DNA of 64,000 bases from contig NC_084596.1 in NCBI RefSeq assembly GCF_033807715.1, forward strand, positions 36,480,879 to 36,544,878, read 5' to 3'. The translations under genes were made by a program, and so were the position numbers. Position 1 is the first letter of the stretch, and every line of letters begins with the position of its first letter. Under the pieces are notes generated by a model. It saw only the letters and a program-made list of their open reading frames with translations, was not told the origin of the DNA and ran no database searches. Source of the DNA: Cololabis saira. Its lineage: Eukaryota > Chordata > Actinopteri > Beloniformes > Belonidae. This document shows, in pieces, positions 1 to 13,669 of this stretch.

Positions 1-1791
1 CACATTCAGACCCGGCATTCACACCGTGTCACAAAGATGCTCCCCCTCATTCATTTCCACCGAAATTAATTGCGTTACCAGTGCAGTGACACCGTCACAT
101 CCCTGCCAAACATGTTGTGACATTGTTTGAAACAAGCCTGACATTAGTCACCTAACATTATCTCACAACAAACAATACTTGAGGGGAAATAAAAAAAAAG
201 GTCAACACATTTTTGCTTTACTGCACAGATCAATACAGCACAAACAGTAGTTTGCAGTGGCAAAAAAACAAGTAGTTCTCTTCAAGTTATGATTATAGTT
301 TACGTTAACTTGATGGCATGTCACTTTCCCCTTAAAGTGCTTTAAAGTTTTTCTTGAAATAAAAATAAGTGCAGGAAGAAAACTAAATAAATCACACATG
401 TGCACTTTCCTTGCAATATGGCCTTGTTTCCATCCTTAAATCCTGAGCAGAAGGCAAATTAACTTGTTTTTTGGGATCTTGAAGTCTTTTTTGGCTCTCA
501 TCTGAAGGACTTGGTTGGTTCTAAATGACTGGTGGAGACTTTGAGGCCTACAAGCTGTTACTGGGATATTCTAGTAAGCTATAATGAGTCTGGATCTCCT
601 CACCGATCGTAGAACTGGAGAAGCCTTTCACATGAGAGGGGAATTATCTTCAAATCATTTAACAACATGAGGATTAGTAATAATGTGGATGACCAAGAAT
701 CACGGCCAGTTCCCACTTCATGATTGTTTTAGTCAGCATGAGCTTGTACTGTATATGAGCATCTCATTCCTACCGTTAGAATGTGATCAGCATTAAAGTT
801 GACTAAGATATGCATTTCCTTTCAGCACATCTTACAAAGAACATATCAAAACTTGGGAATAAAAAAAATCGTTGCATCTAAACTTATGTACAAACAACGA
901 GCCTTCAACAACAGGACATCATTAACGGCTAATAATGAGAACACATGGACAGATCCTGGATAGCATTAAGTGTGATTTGTTTGAAAATCATATGCCGTAT
1001 TGAAGTGAAATGTTATTCTTTGCTGTTGTTCTTGTTGTTCCTTGTGTGTATCTCTCCCCCTCTTTCCTGGTGTCTTCCTCCTCCTGCCTCTCTCCCTGTG
1101 TCTCTCTCTCTCAGGGCTGGAGCCATAGATCTCTCTAACAGGCGCTATCTGCAGCCCTAAGCCCTAATGAGGCATCATAAGGCGAACAGTTTGCAGCAGC
1201 ACCGTGCTCCTCTTTTATTTGCCAAACCATATCTCTTCCTCACCCCCACCCCTCTTGACTGCCCTCTCCTCGTCTTTCAATTGCTCTATCAGTCTACCCT
1301 GCTCACCATATCTCTCCCTCTCTGTCTGTTCCCTCCGCTCGTTCTCTTCGTCTCCTCCCCGGCGCTCACCATCTCTCACTTTTTGCTCTTCCCGCCATTG
1401 TGTTTTATCTCCCTTCTCATTCACCCGTTGAGCTCCCCTCTCCCTGTCGCCGTGGTTTGAATCATATCTGACCGTCTACATATGCTAAAGCCTGTGTAAT
1501 TACAGCAGCTCTTAAATAAAGACACGCTCCTAAAGCTGTCGGCTGGAATCACACCCAAACAAGGCAGGAGGGACCTCCCAGTAGCAACAAAGCTGTCATA
1601 CATGGCTATAGATTTATCACCCGCAAGTAGAAAGGGTGAGGGGGGGGAAGCAGGAAAAAAGATATACCTGACATATTGCCTCAGACATAGTGGAGGGTAA
1701 ACTCTAAATTTTTATCATGTTTTCATATGGGGAGAATGTGGGGATAAGAAATGAGAGAGGGAGACTAGATGGAAACTAATAAAAAAGTGAA

Positions 1792-1806
1792 CATCTCTCT
1801 CTCTCT

Positions 1807-1861
<55 letters not shown>
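1792..1861. repeat. (CT)n followed by (AT)26 microsatellite
   Basis: A short CT-rich run at 1792-1808 passes directly into an uninterrupted AT dinucleotide array at 1809-1861. It is likely length-polymorphic and could extrude a cruciform. Confidence 0.97.
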
Positions 1862-1865
<4 letters not shown>

Positions 1866-3548
1866 GGAATATTCTTTGTTTGAACAGGTCATTATTATTA
1901 TTAGTTGCTAATCATATTATTCTTTTTTTACAAATAGAATGAATGGAAAAGCAGATTCAGGGCTCGTTAGATTATAAATGGATCATAACAAATAGGACTT
2001 AATTGGAATAGAGTATTAGATTACATTCAAACTGCACCCAGCGTGTTAACTTTCTCCGTAAAGTGTCTATGGATGACTTTACATGTGAACTGACACCGTG
2101 GAAATAAACTGAATTGACATATAAATTGATTAAGACCCTGATCCAATAGATTGTTGGTGAATATTAATTTGGAATTAAGGAATTTAACGGTAAAATCTGA
2201 CCATCTCAAATTTAGGTGTTGGCTTTTTAATAAACAAAATATTCTGGACTTTTGAGGTAATCTTGTTGGAGAGCTCTAGTGGCCGAATGAACATTGTGAC
2301 GAACAACTGCCTGCTTGGCAAAACTGCCTGCATGCAATCCCAGACTTGAATTCTGAAGACATGTCACTTGGTGAGCTGTTCAGGTCTTAGTGTTCTGTGA
2401 CATCACAGACCCAGATCAGAGCAGAATCATCCAGCCTCCCGATCTTTCTCTCTCCCCCGCTTCAGATCGTACCACATGCATTGTTCCTGTGAAGCGGGTA
2501 GCACAAAGCTATGCTGTAGTTTCCAACAGATGCACACCTGCAGAAATGGGTGCAGTGAGGTTGAGAGGATGACCCCACCCCAAAACCAGCTGCTATGAAC
2601 AAATCTGTTAAAACATATTGAATCTGATATTGTGGTACAATCATCTCTATGATGATATTTTGATCAAATCGTGTCACAGATATTTCAGTAAGACCGTAGG
2701 AAATTGCATAAGCTCATGGGAATAAAAATGTCACCATTAAAATGGCACAACATCATAGAGCCCCGATTCTGCATAACACCCCCCCACCCCACCCCCACCC
2801 CCCTCCAGCACAATAAGGCCTCTATTCAAGCCAGACATATCTCAGTCGCCGCAAAGTTCTCTTCCTGCTCAAGGTAACCATGAGGAATGAATTTTGAGCA
2901 TTTGGCTTCTGCATCTCATTCGTCTGCCCGTCCTTTAAAATATGACTAAATGAGAGATCCATGTGATGAGCCTCTGCTCTGAATCTTAAGCTGGGTTTAA
3001 TGTTTTTCTCCTCATATTTATCCACCCCTTCCAACTTCTCAAACGTTTTCTTTTCTTCTTGAGCTTGCTTTTTTTCAGCGGCTCCTCCCTCTGACCTGTC
3101 TCCCCATTTACTGTACGCCTTTGTTTTTTCTCTCATCTTCACCCACCTCCGTTTCCCTTTCTTTCCCCACTTCTGTAATTCATCAGCGCGGGCGAGCGGC
3201 GGTACAGATTGATCAGCCTCTAAAGGCAGAGCCGCGCGGGCGGCTGCTGCTGATGGTGCAGGAACCCCCGCTGAATAGCGAGCAGCGTGCACCTGCGCGG
3301 CTGTGTGCGTGCATGTACGTGTGTGCATCTGGGAGCGTGTGACCGGCACAGGGGAAAAGTGGAGGGGACATTTTTTAAAATGTATTAATCGTCGTGGTAA
3401 CAGTGGATGAGAGTGGCTGCGACAGGCCCATCTTTTGAGAGAGAGACCGCACGTGACACACAGACACACACCTCCGCACACACACACGCAAAGCTGCATT
3501 CTAATGTCCCGAGGGTTCAGCCCAAGTGCTTGATACTGTTGCATCAGC

Positions 3549-3592
3549 AACACACACACACACACACACACGCACACACACACACATACAGA
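3549..3592. repeat. (CA)n microsatellite
   Basis: CA dinucleotide array with one CG interruption. A GT-rich tract of opposite orientation follows about 120 bp downstream, at 3715-3760. Confidence 0.95.
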
Positions 3593-3714
3593 GTCTATGG
3601 GGAAATACGAGGCAATTTATCACTAATCACTAGACTCTAAAAACTTTGTATTCATCTGGATTTCCTATGATTAATTGCTATCCACAGTAAACTTTATCTC
3701 TTGGAAAACTCCAT

Positions 3715-3760
3715 ATGTGTGTGCGCGTGTGTGTGTGTGTGTGTCTCTGTGTGTGTGTAT
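3715..3760. repeat. (GT)n microsatellite, interrupted
   Basis: GT-rich tract with GCGC and CTCT interruptions. It accounts for the cysteine/valine-rich open frames in this area, which are not genes. Confidence 0.93.
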
Positions 3761-4316
3761 TTGGAAGTAAGTGCTCTGCTGTATAAGCAGAGTATTAAAT
3801 CTGACGGCACTGTTCTTTTATGCTGTATCTCTCTTTTCTGCTTGCTATGTCTTTCTCTTCATCTCTCTCAGTTCCTTCCATCCTGCACTCAAACGGAGGT
3901 GAGAGGGCAAAAGAAAAGAAGGGAAGAAATACTGGAAGGAGCGTTCTGCTGGTTTTCTACTTATTTTTCATCGTTTCTGTGAATCAGCATGTATGTGGTC
4001 ACCTGACTGACAGCTTGCAAAGTAAAAACATCAGTTGTAAAAGTTTTAAAAACTCAAATAAAATATTGGTTTGGCCCAAGTAGTCCCAAATAAGTAAATA
4101 AAAGAAACATTCTGTAATAAATAAGTGAAATTAAATTCTTAAAACAAACTTTAAAAAAAAAAAAGGTTCTGTCTCTAGAGTTTATGATTATATTTCCACA
4201 CATTTTACAGGTTGAGTTGTCAGAGAATTTTAACTTCTTATTATTAATCTCTAGGCTGCAATGCTTAATCTTGTGTGGACAAGTTTCCTGTAAGGTTGGA
4301 GGGGAGGAGGGCGGGC

Positions 4317-4342
4317 AGGAGGAGGAGGAGGAGGAGGAGGAA
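4317..4342. repeat. (GGA)n trinucleotide repeat
   Basis: A run of GGA triplets inside a longer purine-rich strand. It gives a glutamate-rich frame on one strand and a leucine/serine-rich frame on the other, neither credible as protein. Confidence 0.9.
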
Positions 4343-4685
4343 GGAATGAATGCAACAGAGGAGAGGAAGCTGAGAAACTGGCGAGTGGAGGTGAGGTGAC
4401 AAGGCTTCAGGGACAGACAGAGGCATGAATAATTTATTAACACTTCTGATGGACAGATTAGAGGAAAAAATGAAGAGAGACGAAGCAAGGGGGAGAAAGA
4501 GAAGGATGCGGTGAAGAGAGAGAGAGCAGGAGAGACAAAAAGCAAAGGAAGGGTGAGAATAAAACAAACTGAAATAGGAAGAGAAGAAGAAAGCGAGTGA
4601 ACAGAGGAGGGGGCACACTGGAGCTCTTTGATCCTAACAAACGCCTCTCTCCCTGACACCACCATGCCATCGGTGGCCCGCCCTG

Positions 4686-4752
4686 AGTGTGTGTGTGTGT
4701 GTGTGTGTGTGTTCCTGTGTGTGTGTGTGTGTGTGTGTGTGTTCCTGTGTGT
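4686..4752. repeat. Compound (GT)n repeat with repeated GTTCCTGT interruptions
   Basis: Two GT blocks are each followed by the same GTTCCTGT interruption, so the array has a higher-order unit of about 35 bp. That suggests duplication of a repeat-plus-interruption segment. Confidence 0.9.
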
Positions 4753-4879
4753 GACCAAGAGAAGGAGGAGACAATGAGAAGAAGGAGATAGAACCAGATG
4801 CAGATAGGGCAAATATATTGTCTTTTTAAATGTAAAATTGAAATCAGATTTAAGTCACAAAGTAATCATTTTCATATTG

Positions 4880-5157
4880 TTTCATGATCCAAAATGTAAA
4901 TGTTTGTCATCTCACACTTTATACTTACACTGAGACTTTATATTTTTTATTTATACCACTACTGTCATGTACATTTTTTTTGACATTCTTATATTTATAT
5001 ATTTTGTACATACGAGACATGCCAATGTATCTGCTTTTATTTTACTCTATTATTATTCTCTTTGGTACTTTCCACGTCTTGATGCTCAGTTGTTCTTGCA
5101 ATTGCCCCTTGGGGATAAATAAAGTTTTCTGAATCTGAATCTGAATCTGAATCTTTC
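4880..5157 (+). mobile_element. 3' tail of a non-LTR retroelement ending in (GAATCT)n
   Basis: The segment ends with a cccttggggataaataaag motif at about 5103-5122, then TTTT and four GAATCT units at about 5131-5155. This layout, a 'gggataaataaag' end followed by a short tandem repeat of the terminal hexamer, is common at the 3' ends of fish LINE/SINE copies. The AT-rich part upstream is assigned by position only. The family is not resolved. Confidence 0.65.
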
Positions 5158-6074
5158 CAGAGCCTAAATTCTTCAACAATTTCTTGGATGTTAAAGACAA
5201 ATGTGCCCTGTTGTCTTATTTTCTTCTTTCTGAAATGAGTCAGTTGTATTTTCCGTCTTGTTCATTGTGCAGGAAACCATGGCAATGTTTAGATACAAAC
5301 AAGTGCTCACTAAGTATTGTGCTGGAAAACACAAGTTTATACTAACTACTTCATCTTTAACCCACAAGGTTGGCTGGTCCTGGCTTGTCGGCTCCAGGTC
5401 CTCTCCTTTAGTTTGAGACAATTTAAAGTTATTTCTGTTGGTAAATTTACAGAAAGGTTACAGGATTTCTCAATCAAAAATAAAAATAAAATGACTAAAA
5501 AAATTCTGGTCAGATTGTCGACTGCTTGGCTGAATGTCACAATTAGCATTTTGACCTCTGACTGATGAGTGTGCTTGTGTGTGCATGTGTCCTTACACTC
5601 CATCACTGGTGATTATGATTGCAGGACTTAAATAGTCAACGTGCCCCCGGGTGCTAAAACGCATTAACGACCAACACACGCAGACACACACATACAGATT
5701 GTCTCGTGCCGTCTGCCTGGTCCTACATCTGTCCTGCCAGAACACCTGTCTCTTAAACACAAATTTAACATCCTCATCATCCACAAATTCGTCACTCCTC
5801 TTCACCTGCTTTGACTTTCGCATGTTCTTTTTGTCCTCTCTCATTTTCTCTTCCTCTCTCTCGGCTGGCCTCCCGGTGCACCTGCCTTTCATTACAGCAG
5901 CCAGCACTTTACAGCTTATACCACTGACCGTGCAAGTGTGCCTTTTACGTGCGTGTGTGTGTGCAGAAGCGGCATCAGCATGTGGCCTGTCGACATTATA
6001 ACACATCCCTCCCATGCTGCGGACAACAACCCCACTGTGTCGATGTCTTTACCTCCCACAAAAGACTCCCCTCT

Positions 6075-6122
<48 letters not shown>

Positions 6123-8162
6123 AGCTGCCGTGACCGGACGCCCTCTGCGACCGGCCATTACCAGGGATCATGTACTGTACCAGCGTGCCGGGTCACAAGA
6201 CAAGCGACCTTACGGCGAGCACAAACACGCGCAGGTATTACACATGCAGCAGTCCTTCCTGACATTGATGCAAAGTCAGTAACGCTGCTGTTTGAAGACG
6301 AAAAGGTCGATCTGTTTGCAGTTGCACCAATCAGGAGGTTAATTTGAAAAGTGGGACAATTGACTGCGTGTAATGTGGAGGTGATGTTTTTTTTTTCTTT
6401 TTCTTTTGCAGAGGCTAAAGTTCTAGCTTCTTTCACTACATTGTCTTGTTTTGGGCTCTCGTCAGTCAAACAAAACAGGAAAAAAAAATATTTTTCTTGC
6501 TTGATCCTAACTGATCCTAACGATCCTAGCGTCAAAAGCACCATTACGCTGCACTTTGCAAACACTGACTGCAGTAACTTCACCCTGATAGACACAGTCG
6601 CCACGTTGCCATGGCAGTGCGCAACATCTCGGTGTCAATGAAGAGATAAGAGCTCCTCTGGTTTTTTTTTTCTTCTTTTTGTCGACTAATACTTTTATTT
6701 TTCCCCCATTCCAGACCCAAAACCGAGTATGTAACACAGGAAATAGAGCAAAGCGGATGAAAACCCAACAGACAAGAAAACTAGGTCAGACACTACTTTG
6801 TGAGTTGCGGTTCTGAAATAATCCCCAACTTCTTCTGCAACGTCTACGTGGAGTCGCAGATGAAGGAATGATGAAACACCCATGTTTTGATGAATTAACA
6901 AATTAACAGCAGAAACAAGCTGCTTATGAAGAATAAAAAAGGGAGAAGGACGAAAGAGTCTCTCTCTTTCTCTCTCTCCAACACACACCCACCCACACAC
7001 ACCCTCCCCTGCTGGGTGTAGAGGGGAATCAATATGTCTTTGAATGAGGGTCAGAAGGGTTGTCTACCCAGGGAGAGCTGACAGATTTGCTCTCTTTTGC
7101 TCTGCTAAGCCCCTGCCTGCTTCTAACCCCCCTTTGACACACACACACACACACACATATAGAGATGGAGACACACTTAGACATACAGAAGAAGAAACAT
7201 GCAGACACAAGCAGAAGGAGGCAAACACACACACACAGCTGTGACGCTTCTCCTAGATGGTACCATTCCAAGCATTTTTGCCACAGGGTCGTGATATTAG
7301 GCGTTCCACATCGAAATTAACCCCGCTGCTCGCTTAGTGTGTATTGTAAATGTGTGTGTGAAACAGAGCGGTCCAGGTTTGGACAGCAAAATACTACAGG
7401 CATCAATGTTGCTCAGTGTTGTGCAGAAGGCACAGAAGAAAGTGAGCAGTCCATAAGGATATAATTGGAGGCATGCAAAAAAAACAACAAAGAAAAACCA
7501 AATATCAGGCATTAAATAAGAAGAGATTGCTAGAAAGTGCTGAATTTAAACATATATATTCTAGGCTGGGTTGGTGCTGCTGTAGTTTTGAATTTTCTGC
7601 CACAACTCAAATGAAACAGCATCTCATCAAAGTTTGAAAGTCAACGGGATAAGGGAAGGGCACAGGATACACATCAAGTCCAGAGAAATGAGCAGGGTTA
7701 GAAGCCATAAAGCCATCTCTTCAACAAAGAGATGAAATCCATCTGAAGTATTTGTTCAATCTCATATTGACAGCAAGATCCTCTTCAGTTCTCAGTGTAT
7801 TATCCTTTCAGTCTCCAGTCTTTGTTACCCAAATGTCCTTTCGGATTAAGTCGGGTGACACTCCTTAAATATCAACAATACTCTCATGTTTTATTATTAA
7901 ATTATCTTTCTGCTCTGGTGCTTCCTGAACTTTAAAATATGGTATACCCTCAAAAGCTAAATGACTCTGTTTGAATGTTTGTCAAATCTCTCTGTTTTCA
8001 AGCAGGGTTGTGTGAAGTGCTTGTGAGGATTGAATGTTTGGCCTGTAATACGCGGCAGTCAGAGGGCTCTCAGTTTGGAAAATCAGGGAGGAGTTCTGAT
8101 GGGGAGCTACACTAACAGCGACTCAGAATGAGGACCATGGAGGAGCACATTTTCATCTAGAA
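5158..8162. other. Non-coding stretch, probably intronic
   Basis: No gene is supportable. The stretch contains (CA)n arrays at 6076-6118 and 7138-7157, homopolymer A/T runs, and otherwise unique AT-rich sequence. The longer open frames here all run through the CA/GT arrays. Confidence 0.6.
6076..6118. repeat. (CA)21 microsatellite
   Basis: Uninterrupted CA dinucleotide array of about 43 bp. Confidence 0.97.
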
Positions 8163-8828
8163 CAGGGGTCGGCAACCAAAAATGTTGAAAGAGCCATATT
8201 GGACCAAAAACACAAAAAACGAATATGTCTGGAGCTGCAAAAAATGAAAGGTCTTGTATAAACCTTAGAATGAAGATAAATGGTGAAAGGAGAAATGTCG
8301 AAAAAAAAGTCAAAATGTGGAGAAAAAAGTCAAAATTTAGAGAAAAAAGTCAAAATGTTGAGATTAATGTTGAAGTACAATCTCGAGAAAAAAGTTCAAA
8401 TGTTGAGAAAAAAGTCGAAATGTTGAGAAAAAAGTCGAAATGTCGAGAAAAAAGCAGAAATGTCGAGATTAAAAAGGAAAGGAAAAAGGAAGAAAAAAAA
8501 GAGGAAAAAAAGGAAAGAAAGAAGAAAAAAGAAAAAAAAACAAGAAAAGAAAGAAAAAAAGGAAAAAAAGAGAAAAAAAGAGAAAATAAAGACAAAGAAA
8601 GAGAAAAAAGGAAGAAAAAAATAAGAAAAAAGGGAAAAAAAGGAAAAAAAGAAGAAAAAATCTAAAAAAAACAAGAAAAGAAAGAAAAAAAGGGAAAAAA
8701 AGAGAAAAAAAAGAGAAAAGAAAGAGGAAGAAAGAAAAGGTGAAACATTTTTGAAAAAGCTCCAGGAGCCACTAGGGTGGCGCTAAAGAGCCGCATGCGG
8801 CTCTAGAGCCGCGGGTTGCCGACCCCTG
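8163..8828. mobile_element. Non-autonomous hAT-type MITE with 15-bp terminal inverted repeats
   Basis: The element starts CAGGGGTCGGCAACC and ends with its exact complement GGTTGCCGACCCCTG. It is flanked by a perfect 8-bp direct duplication, ATCTAGAA, at 8155-8162 and 8829-8836. CAGGG termini and an 8-bp target duplication are hallmarks of hAT transposons. The interior has no transposase. It holds a run of about 20-bp units of the type GAAAAAAGTCAAAATGTTGA (8298-8470) that decays into an A/G-only tract (about 8470-8745). A lysine/glutamate-rich open frame across this tract is a by-product of the purine bias. Confidence 0.95.
8298..8745. repeat. Internal minisatellite and A/G tract of the hAT MITE
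   Basis: Diverged tandem units of GAAAAAAGTCRAAATGTYGA run from about 8298 to 8470, with one unit containing an ATCTCGAG variant. They grade into roughly 270 bp of nearly pure purine on the + strand. Long purine/pyrimidine tracts of this sort can form triplex DNA and vary in length. Confidence 0.85.
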
Positions 8829-9309
8829 ATCTAGAACAACTGTCAAGTTTTAATAACCATAGAAGCTCAGACACCACATCAGACAGGAGATATTGACACT
8901 CTGTCCCCCTTTTTTAGACAATTACATGGCCTGGCTCTGCATGACAAGGTTCAGTGGTGCAGAAGTGAGGGTGTAAATATATCTAATACTGATATAAAAT
9001 GTATTAGATGGCGAAAATTCACTCCTCGATGATTCTCATTCCGAGTATCCATCAGCCCAGATCCTCATCAGAATTCCTCCCTGATTATGGAAAGTGAGAG
9101 CCCTCTGACTGCTTCTGCAGATGAGACACTAACTCCTCTTAAGAAAAAGATTTAAAAAAATGTCTTTGTCTAGAGAGGAAAACCTACCAAATCTAAAAAG
9201 AGCCATTATTATATATAATAGATGTCAAAACCTGTTCAGGGTTAACTCCAGATGGGAATAACTACAAATCTGATCAAGGCATCCATGGAAATCTGAAACA
9301 CTACATATA

Positions 9310-9560
9310 ATTCAATTCAGTTTTATTTATATAGCGTTTATTACAATACGAGTTGTCTCTAGCCGCTTTCCAGAGACCCAGAACACGACCCCCGGGCAAC
9401 TATTACATGAACAATGGCAGGTCAAAACTCCCTTGGTGGGAGTAAAACCTTGAGGAAAACGGTGGCAAAGGAAAAACTACCCTTGATCAGGACGTGACTC
9501 ATAAGGGGGGACACTCCTGCTGAAGACCCGCTGGGCCGAGCAGGGAAAGGGAGATCAGAC
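9310..9560 (-). mobile_element. LINE-2-like retroelement 3' end, reversed
   Basis: Read on the minus strand, the copy ends in a cgctatataaataaaactg type tail (+ strand cagttttatttatatagcg at about 9320-9338), the usual L2-type 3' end in fish. The body contains an 'agagacccagaacacgaccccc' style segment and a 'cataaggggggacac' segment that I associate with a common fish repeat. The outer boundary is approximate. Confidence 0.7.
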
Positions 9561-12500
9561 AGAGAGAATGAAGAACAGAGAGAGGAGAAACACAGACACA
9601 CTGGCAAAAGGTACAAAAGATCAGATTTGAGTATTATTGTGCGTTAACTGGAGAAGCAAGAGTTCAACGTGCATATGACTGATACACCCATACATAATGT
9701 CTCTCATGTGTTTTGTGTCCCTAAATTACATTCTGAGCGTGTAAAACCATGATGCCTGCCGCCTGTTTTATATTAAAGGCTGCTGTGTTCCTCAGTCACT
9801 ACCCACCTACATGCACACCATCACATCTGATGTGTGGATTAAAGCAGAAGAACAAGTGCATGCATGTGTTGATAAAGTTGTGTGAGTGTGTACGTGCATC
9901 CGCGTGCATGTCTGCATGTTTCCATCCAGTGTGGTTAACATACTAAAGCAGCAATTAGTAATCACTCATGGAGCTAATGACATCAATCAATGAGCTTTTA
10001 AAACCAGCCATTTGATAATTACAACCATCAATAGTCACCCATGAATTCATTATAGCACAATCTGGAACGCCACCGTCTCCCTCCGTGTTCCTTCACTGTC
10101 TTGTTACCTGTCTCCATAATTTCGCCTCTTTTAACATATCAGGTCGTTTTATGAACTACTGTATTTGGACTTCATAACTATTTACCATCCGTATTGATGA
10201 TTTAACAGCAGCTGGAGAAATTACAGGAACACAGTAGTATGAACTGTAGTTGAATATTTAGAATATGCTGGTGAATATCAGTCTCTGGATGACAGTATAG
10301 GAGGAAAAGAAATATAAGCTTGATTCAAGTCCATCTTGTTTAGTTTTAGATCCCTGGGAGAGACAGCATTTCTGTGCAAAAACAGGAACTCAGACCTGAA
10401 AGAAGAGTCAGAAGTCTCTCTTTTTCCACAAATGTACCCACTTCCCACTTTCAGGGTTTCATTTCAGATTTATTCTAAACTGATGCCACTATAAACGTCC
10501 TTTTGACTGGCAGCTGTGGAAGCAGGTGTCAAGTCTGTTCCAACTGTGGATTAAATTAACATCTTGATTTAGGGAAAGTGAACATCTTATAGCTGCACAG
10601 TTTTATTTTGAAAACAAATAGCTATTTGGAAAATCACATGGTCAATTCCCTGACCCAATCAAAGCTGTAAATGACATGTGTTAAGTAATTATGTCTATTT
10701 TTTTTCTTTTTTTCCAGATAAAAAAGCAACACTTTACTATTAGTGTCCACCCTGATAAATTATTTTAAGTTTTTTTTTTATTTCAAAATTTCAAAATTCT
10801 GACATTCAGATGTTTAAATTTGCATGATGCTGTGAGATCACATACCCAGACCCTGACATTATTCAGCTTCTCTTTGTTTATCTCTACTTCACATCATTCT
10901 GCATTTGCTGCACGTCAGAAGTGGCGACTGAAATCTTGTATCACTGATTTGGAAGTTATTGATCCCCCCCTAAAACTGGATGAACAGTGATTTAAAAGAA
11001 TCGGTCTAAAGGGTGCTGTTGTACCATATCGATGTATTCTTTGGACCTGACACGCTTCAGTACAACCTCAGATTTTATTTTCTGTCCACTTTTGAAAAAA
11101 AAAAGAGGCTATAATACCTTTAAAATGTAACAAACTGTCTGAAGCTGTTGTGTCAAAAAACCAGATTGTTTTTGTAACCTTGACCCTAAATTCAGTTTCA
11201 CTCAGTGGAAATGAAGTGTTTGGCGAGTCGGCTGACAATCTGAATATGAGCTAACCTGCACATCATATATGTGCATGAGTGTGTGAGAGTGTGTCTTGTA
11301 ATGAGTGTGGGTTTGTGTATGCTCATCGGTGTGTGAGCATGTGGCGCGGATGCACAATTACCAGGCAGGCGCGAATCGATAGGTGCCTGCTGACAGATGG
11401 ATTAGCACGGTAAACAGATGATACACACACCGCTAAATTATTCATCTGCTGAACGGTGGGCTGGGTTTCTACGCGCACACACACACACACGCCCGGTAAC
11501 GGGGGAGGAGAGATGAGTGGGGAATGGGAGGAGATGCAGGGACAGAGGGACAGGGGTGCGAATAAGGAGGAAGGAAACAGCCTGAAGAGGTTACTTGTAT
11601 GTGTGTGGCTTTTCTTTTTCTTTTTTTTTTTCTTCACTGGTACCGTAAAACATTTTCTCTCGTTGCTCGAAAATTCCCCCGTGAGCGCGTGGCCTGCGAC
11701 ACGTGGAGTGCGGCGAATGTAGTGACTCTAACGGGAAGAAACAACACGCACCGTGAACGCAGAGCCTCCCTCTAATGCCTGCTAGATATGCAGCGGCAGA
11801 GCGGGGTCAATGTGAAGTGTCTAGCGACGGGCTTGAGACACCAAACACACATGTGCGCAAACATCGACACACTCATTCTTCCTTTATCCGCGTCTTCCTC
11901 TGAAGTGCAGGCAAATCCGTGACCATCGACTGTTTATGCCTTCAACAAAGTCTGCGGCACGGGCAATAACGTGGAGATCACGATCATGCCACAGGACAGA
12001 TATGCACCATTATGTCTGGTGCACAAGCATCTTTACTGCTGATAAGCTGGGAATTTACCACTAAAGGGACACAGTTTATACGAGGGATCCCATATGACTT
12101 TTTCTCTTTTTTCTGCTGGAGCGGCCTGGGTGTCTGCAGGAAGTTGTCCCTAAATACGGCATCAAGAGGATAAAAGGTGCATACATTGTAAAAGATTTGC
12201 GTTGATAAAACAGGACCAGATGTTGCATGAATCCCACCCATCGCTGCACATAGAGTGCACTCCCAATATTGACTAGTATAGATTCAAGTGTATGCAAATG
12301 ATATGAAGATGCACTGACACAAGAACCATACGTACGCACTCTGGTGTGCATATAAAACACCCTTTATTGATTTGTTTCACCTTTCTAAGGGACTTGGAAG
12401 GCTTCCTCCTGTTAGTAACAGCTGCTAAGCTTTACCGGTCTGGGGTGGACTGCAACTTTTAACACTAACAAGTAAAAGACATCACCTAACTATTCACACT

Positions 12501-13595
12501 TGCATCTTGGCGAAAAGGTAAAAAAGAAAGAAAAAAGAAAAAAGGAATGGTAACAATTCTTGTGTCAAATGAAAAGATGTCTTCTCACTTCCGAAAAAAG
12601 CCGCAGGTGAAATTGGCGTGCAGTTGCGCAGCTAACCGATGAGATCTTGGTGCATCCACTAAGTCAGCCTCAAACTGACGGTACCCCCTCCTCATGTAAA
12701 CACACACAAACCTTTTGCTCGCATGATGGCCACCATCAGCAGGATCCAATCACATTTGATGAATAATTCAATATTAAAGAGGCTGTGACCAAGACAGAAG
12801 AGGGGTGCGGCGGCGGCGGCGTGTGGGGTGCTCGCAGAGCAAGTGGGCTTTTTGGAAGCGGGCCTGCTGTTTTCTGTGTGTGAAAGTGAGAGAAACGGTG
12901 GGGTGAGTTGGGGGGGTGTCACACTAGACTGCATCCACAAACTGGCTGCAGATTAGATTACTAAGGAGAAGAAAGGAGAGGAGACGGGTAGGGGGGGGTA
13001 GTGAGGAGAGGAGAGGCAGAAGGAGATGAGGGCAGAATAGATGGAGGGCACGAGGAGGAAGAAAAGGAAAAGAAGAGAGCGGGAAAGGGAGGACAGATGT
13101 TAGAAGAACCTTTTTAACACATCTGCATTAGGAGGCATCTGAATCTCTGCTCCCGCCCGACTTGCCCGACTAGTCATGGCGAGACCGTGACTAGTAGGTA
13201 CAACATGCAGTATTTTGCGTCAAAGCTTTTCATTTTTTTCACTTTTCTTTCTTTGCCAAACTCATTCCTCTTCTTTCACACTCAACATTCAATTAGGTTC
13301 CAGTTCTCGAAGTAAATCTGTATCTTTTTTGGGGCAAAATTCGAGCCAACCACCGAAATGCAAAAGACAGCATTCTGTTGAGGCAAGTTCAGAGCTGAGG
13401 CATGCCGCGACCTTGTGAGAGGGAGTGTGTGTGGGTGTGTACACTACACACACATTAAATGCTAAATGTGTGTTGTGTTGCCAGGTGTGCTGCAGTTGTA
13501 TGAGGCTCAGCGGAGTTTTAACGGCAGGTTTTTATTGGCCGAAGCTTACATCACCGGGGGAACAAAGTGGAATTCCGGAACCGAGGATATTATGA

Positions 13596-13598
<3 letters not shown>

Positions 13599-13668
<70 letters not shown>
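13599..13668. repeat. (GT)n microsatellite
   Basis: Uninterrupted GT dinucleotide array of about 70 bp. Confidence 0.98.

Positions 13669-13669
<1 letters not shown>

Larger units (their letters stand above)
1..4879. other. Non-coding stretch, probably rnf220 intron
   Basis: No coding region is supportable here. All open frames are short, low complexity or antisense to simple repeats. The stretch holds pyrimidine-rich sequence at about 1030-1450, an (AT)n run, a C-rich run at about 2777-2806, several (CA/GT)n tracts and a GGA repeat, listed separately. Its place 3' of the minus-strand rnf220 exon suggests it is intronic; that is inference. Confidence 0.6.

Noticed and set aside
2822..3583. 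Open frame of 253 codons on the minus strand
   Set aside because: It begins in a Cys/Val run from a GT array, mixes low-complexity Lys/Glu sequence with no domain, and has no sign of a gene structure.
8225..8674. Lys/Glu-rich and Phe/Ser-rich frames on both strands
   Set aside because: They are products of the purine tract inside the hAT MITE at 8163-8828.
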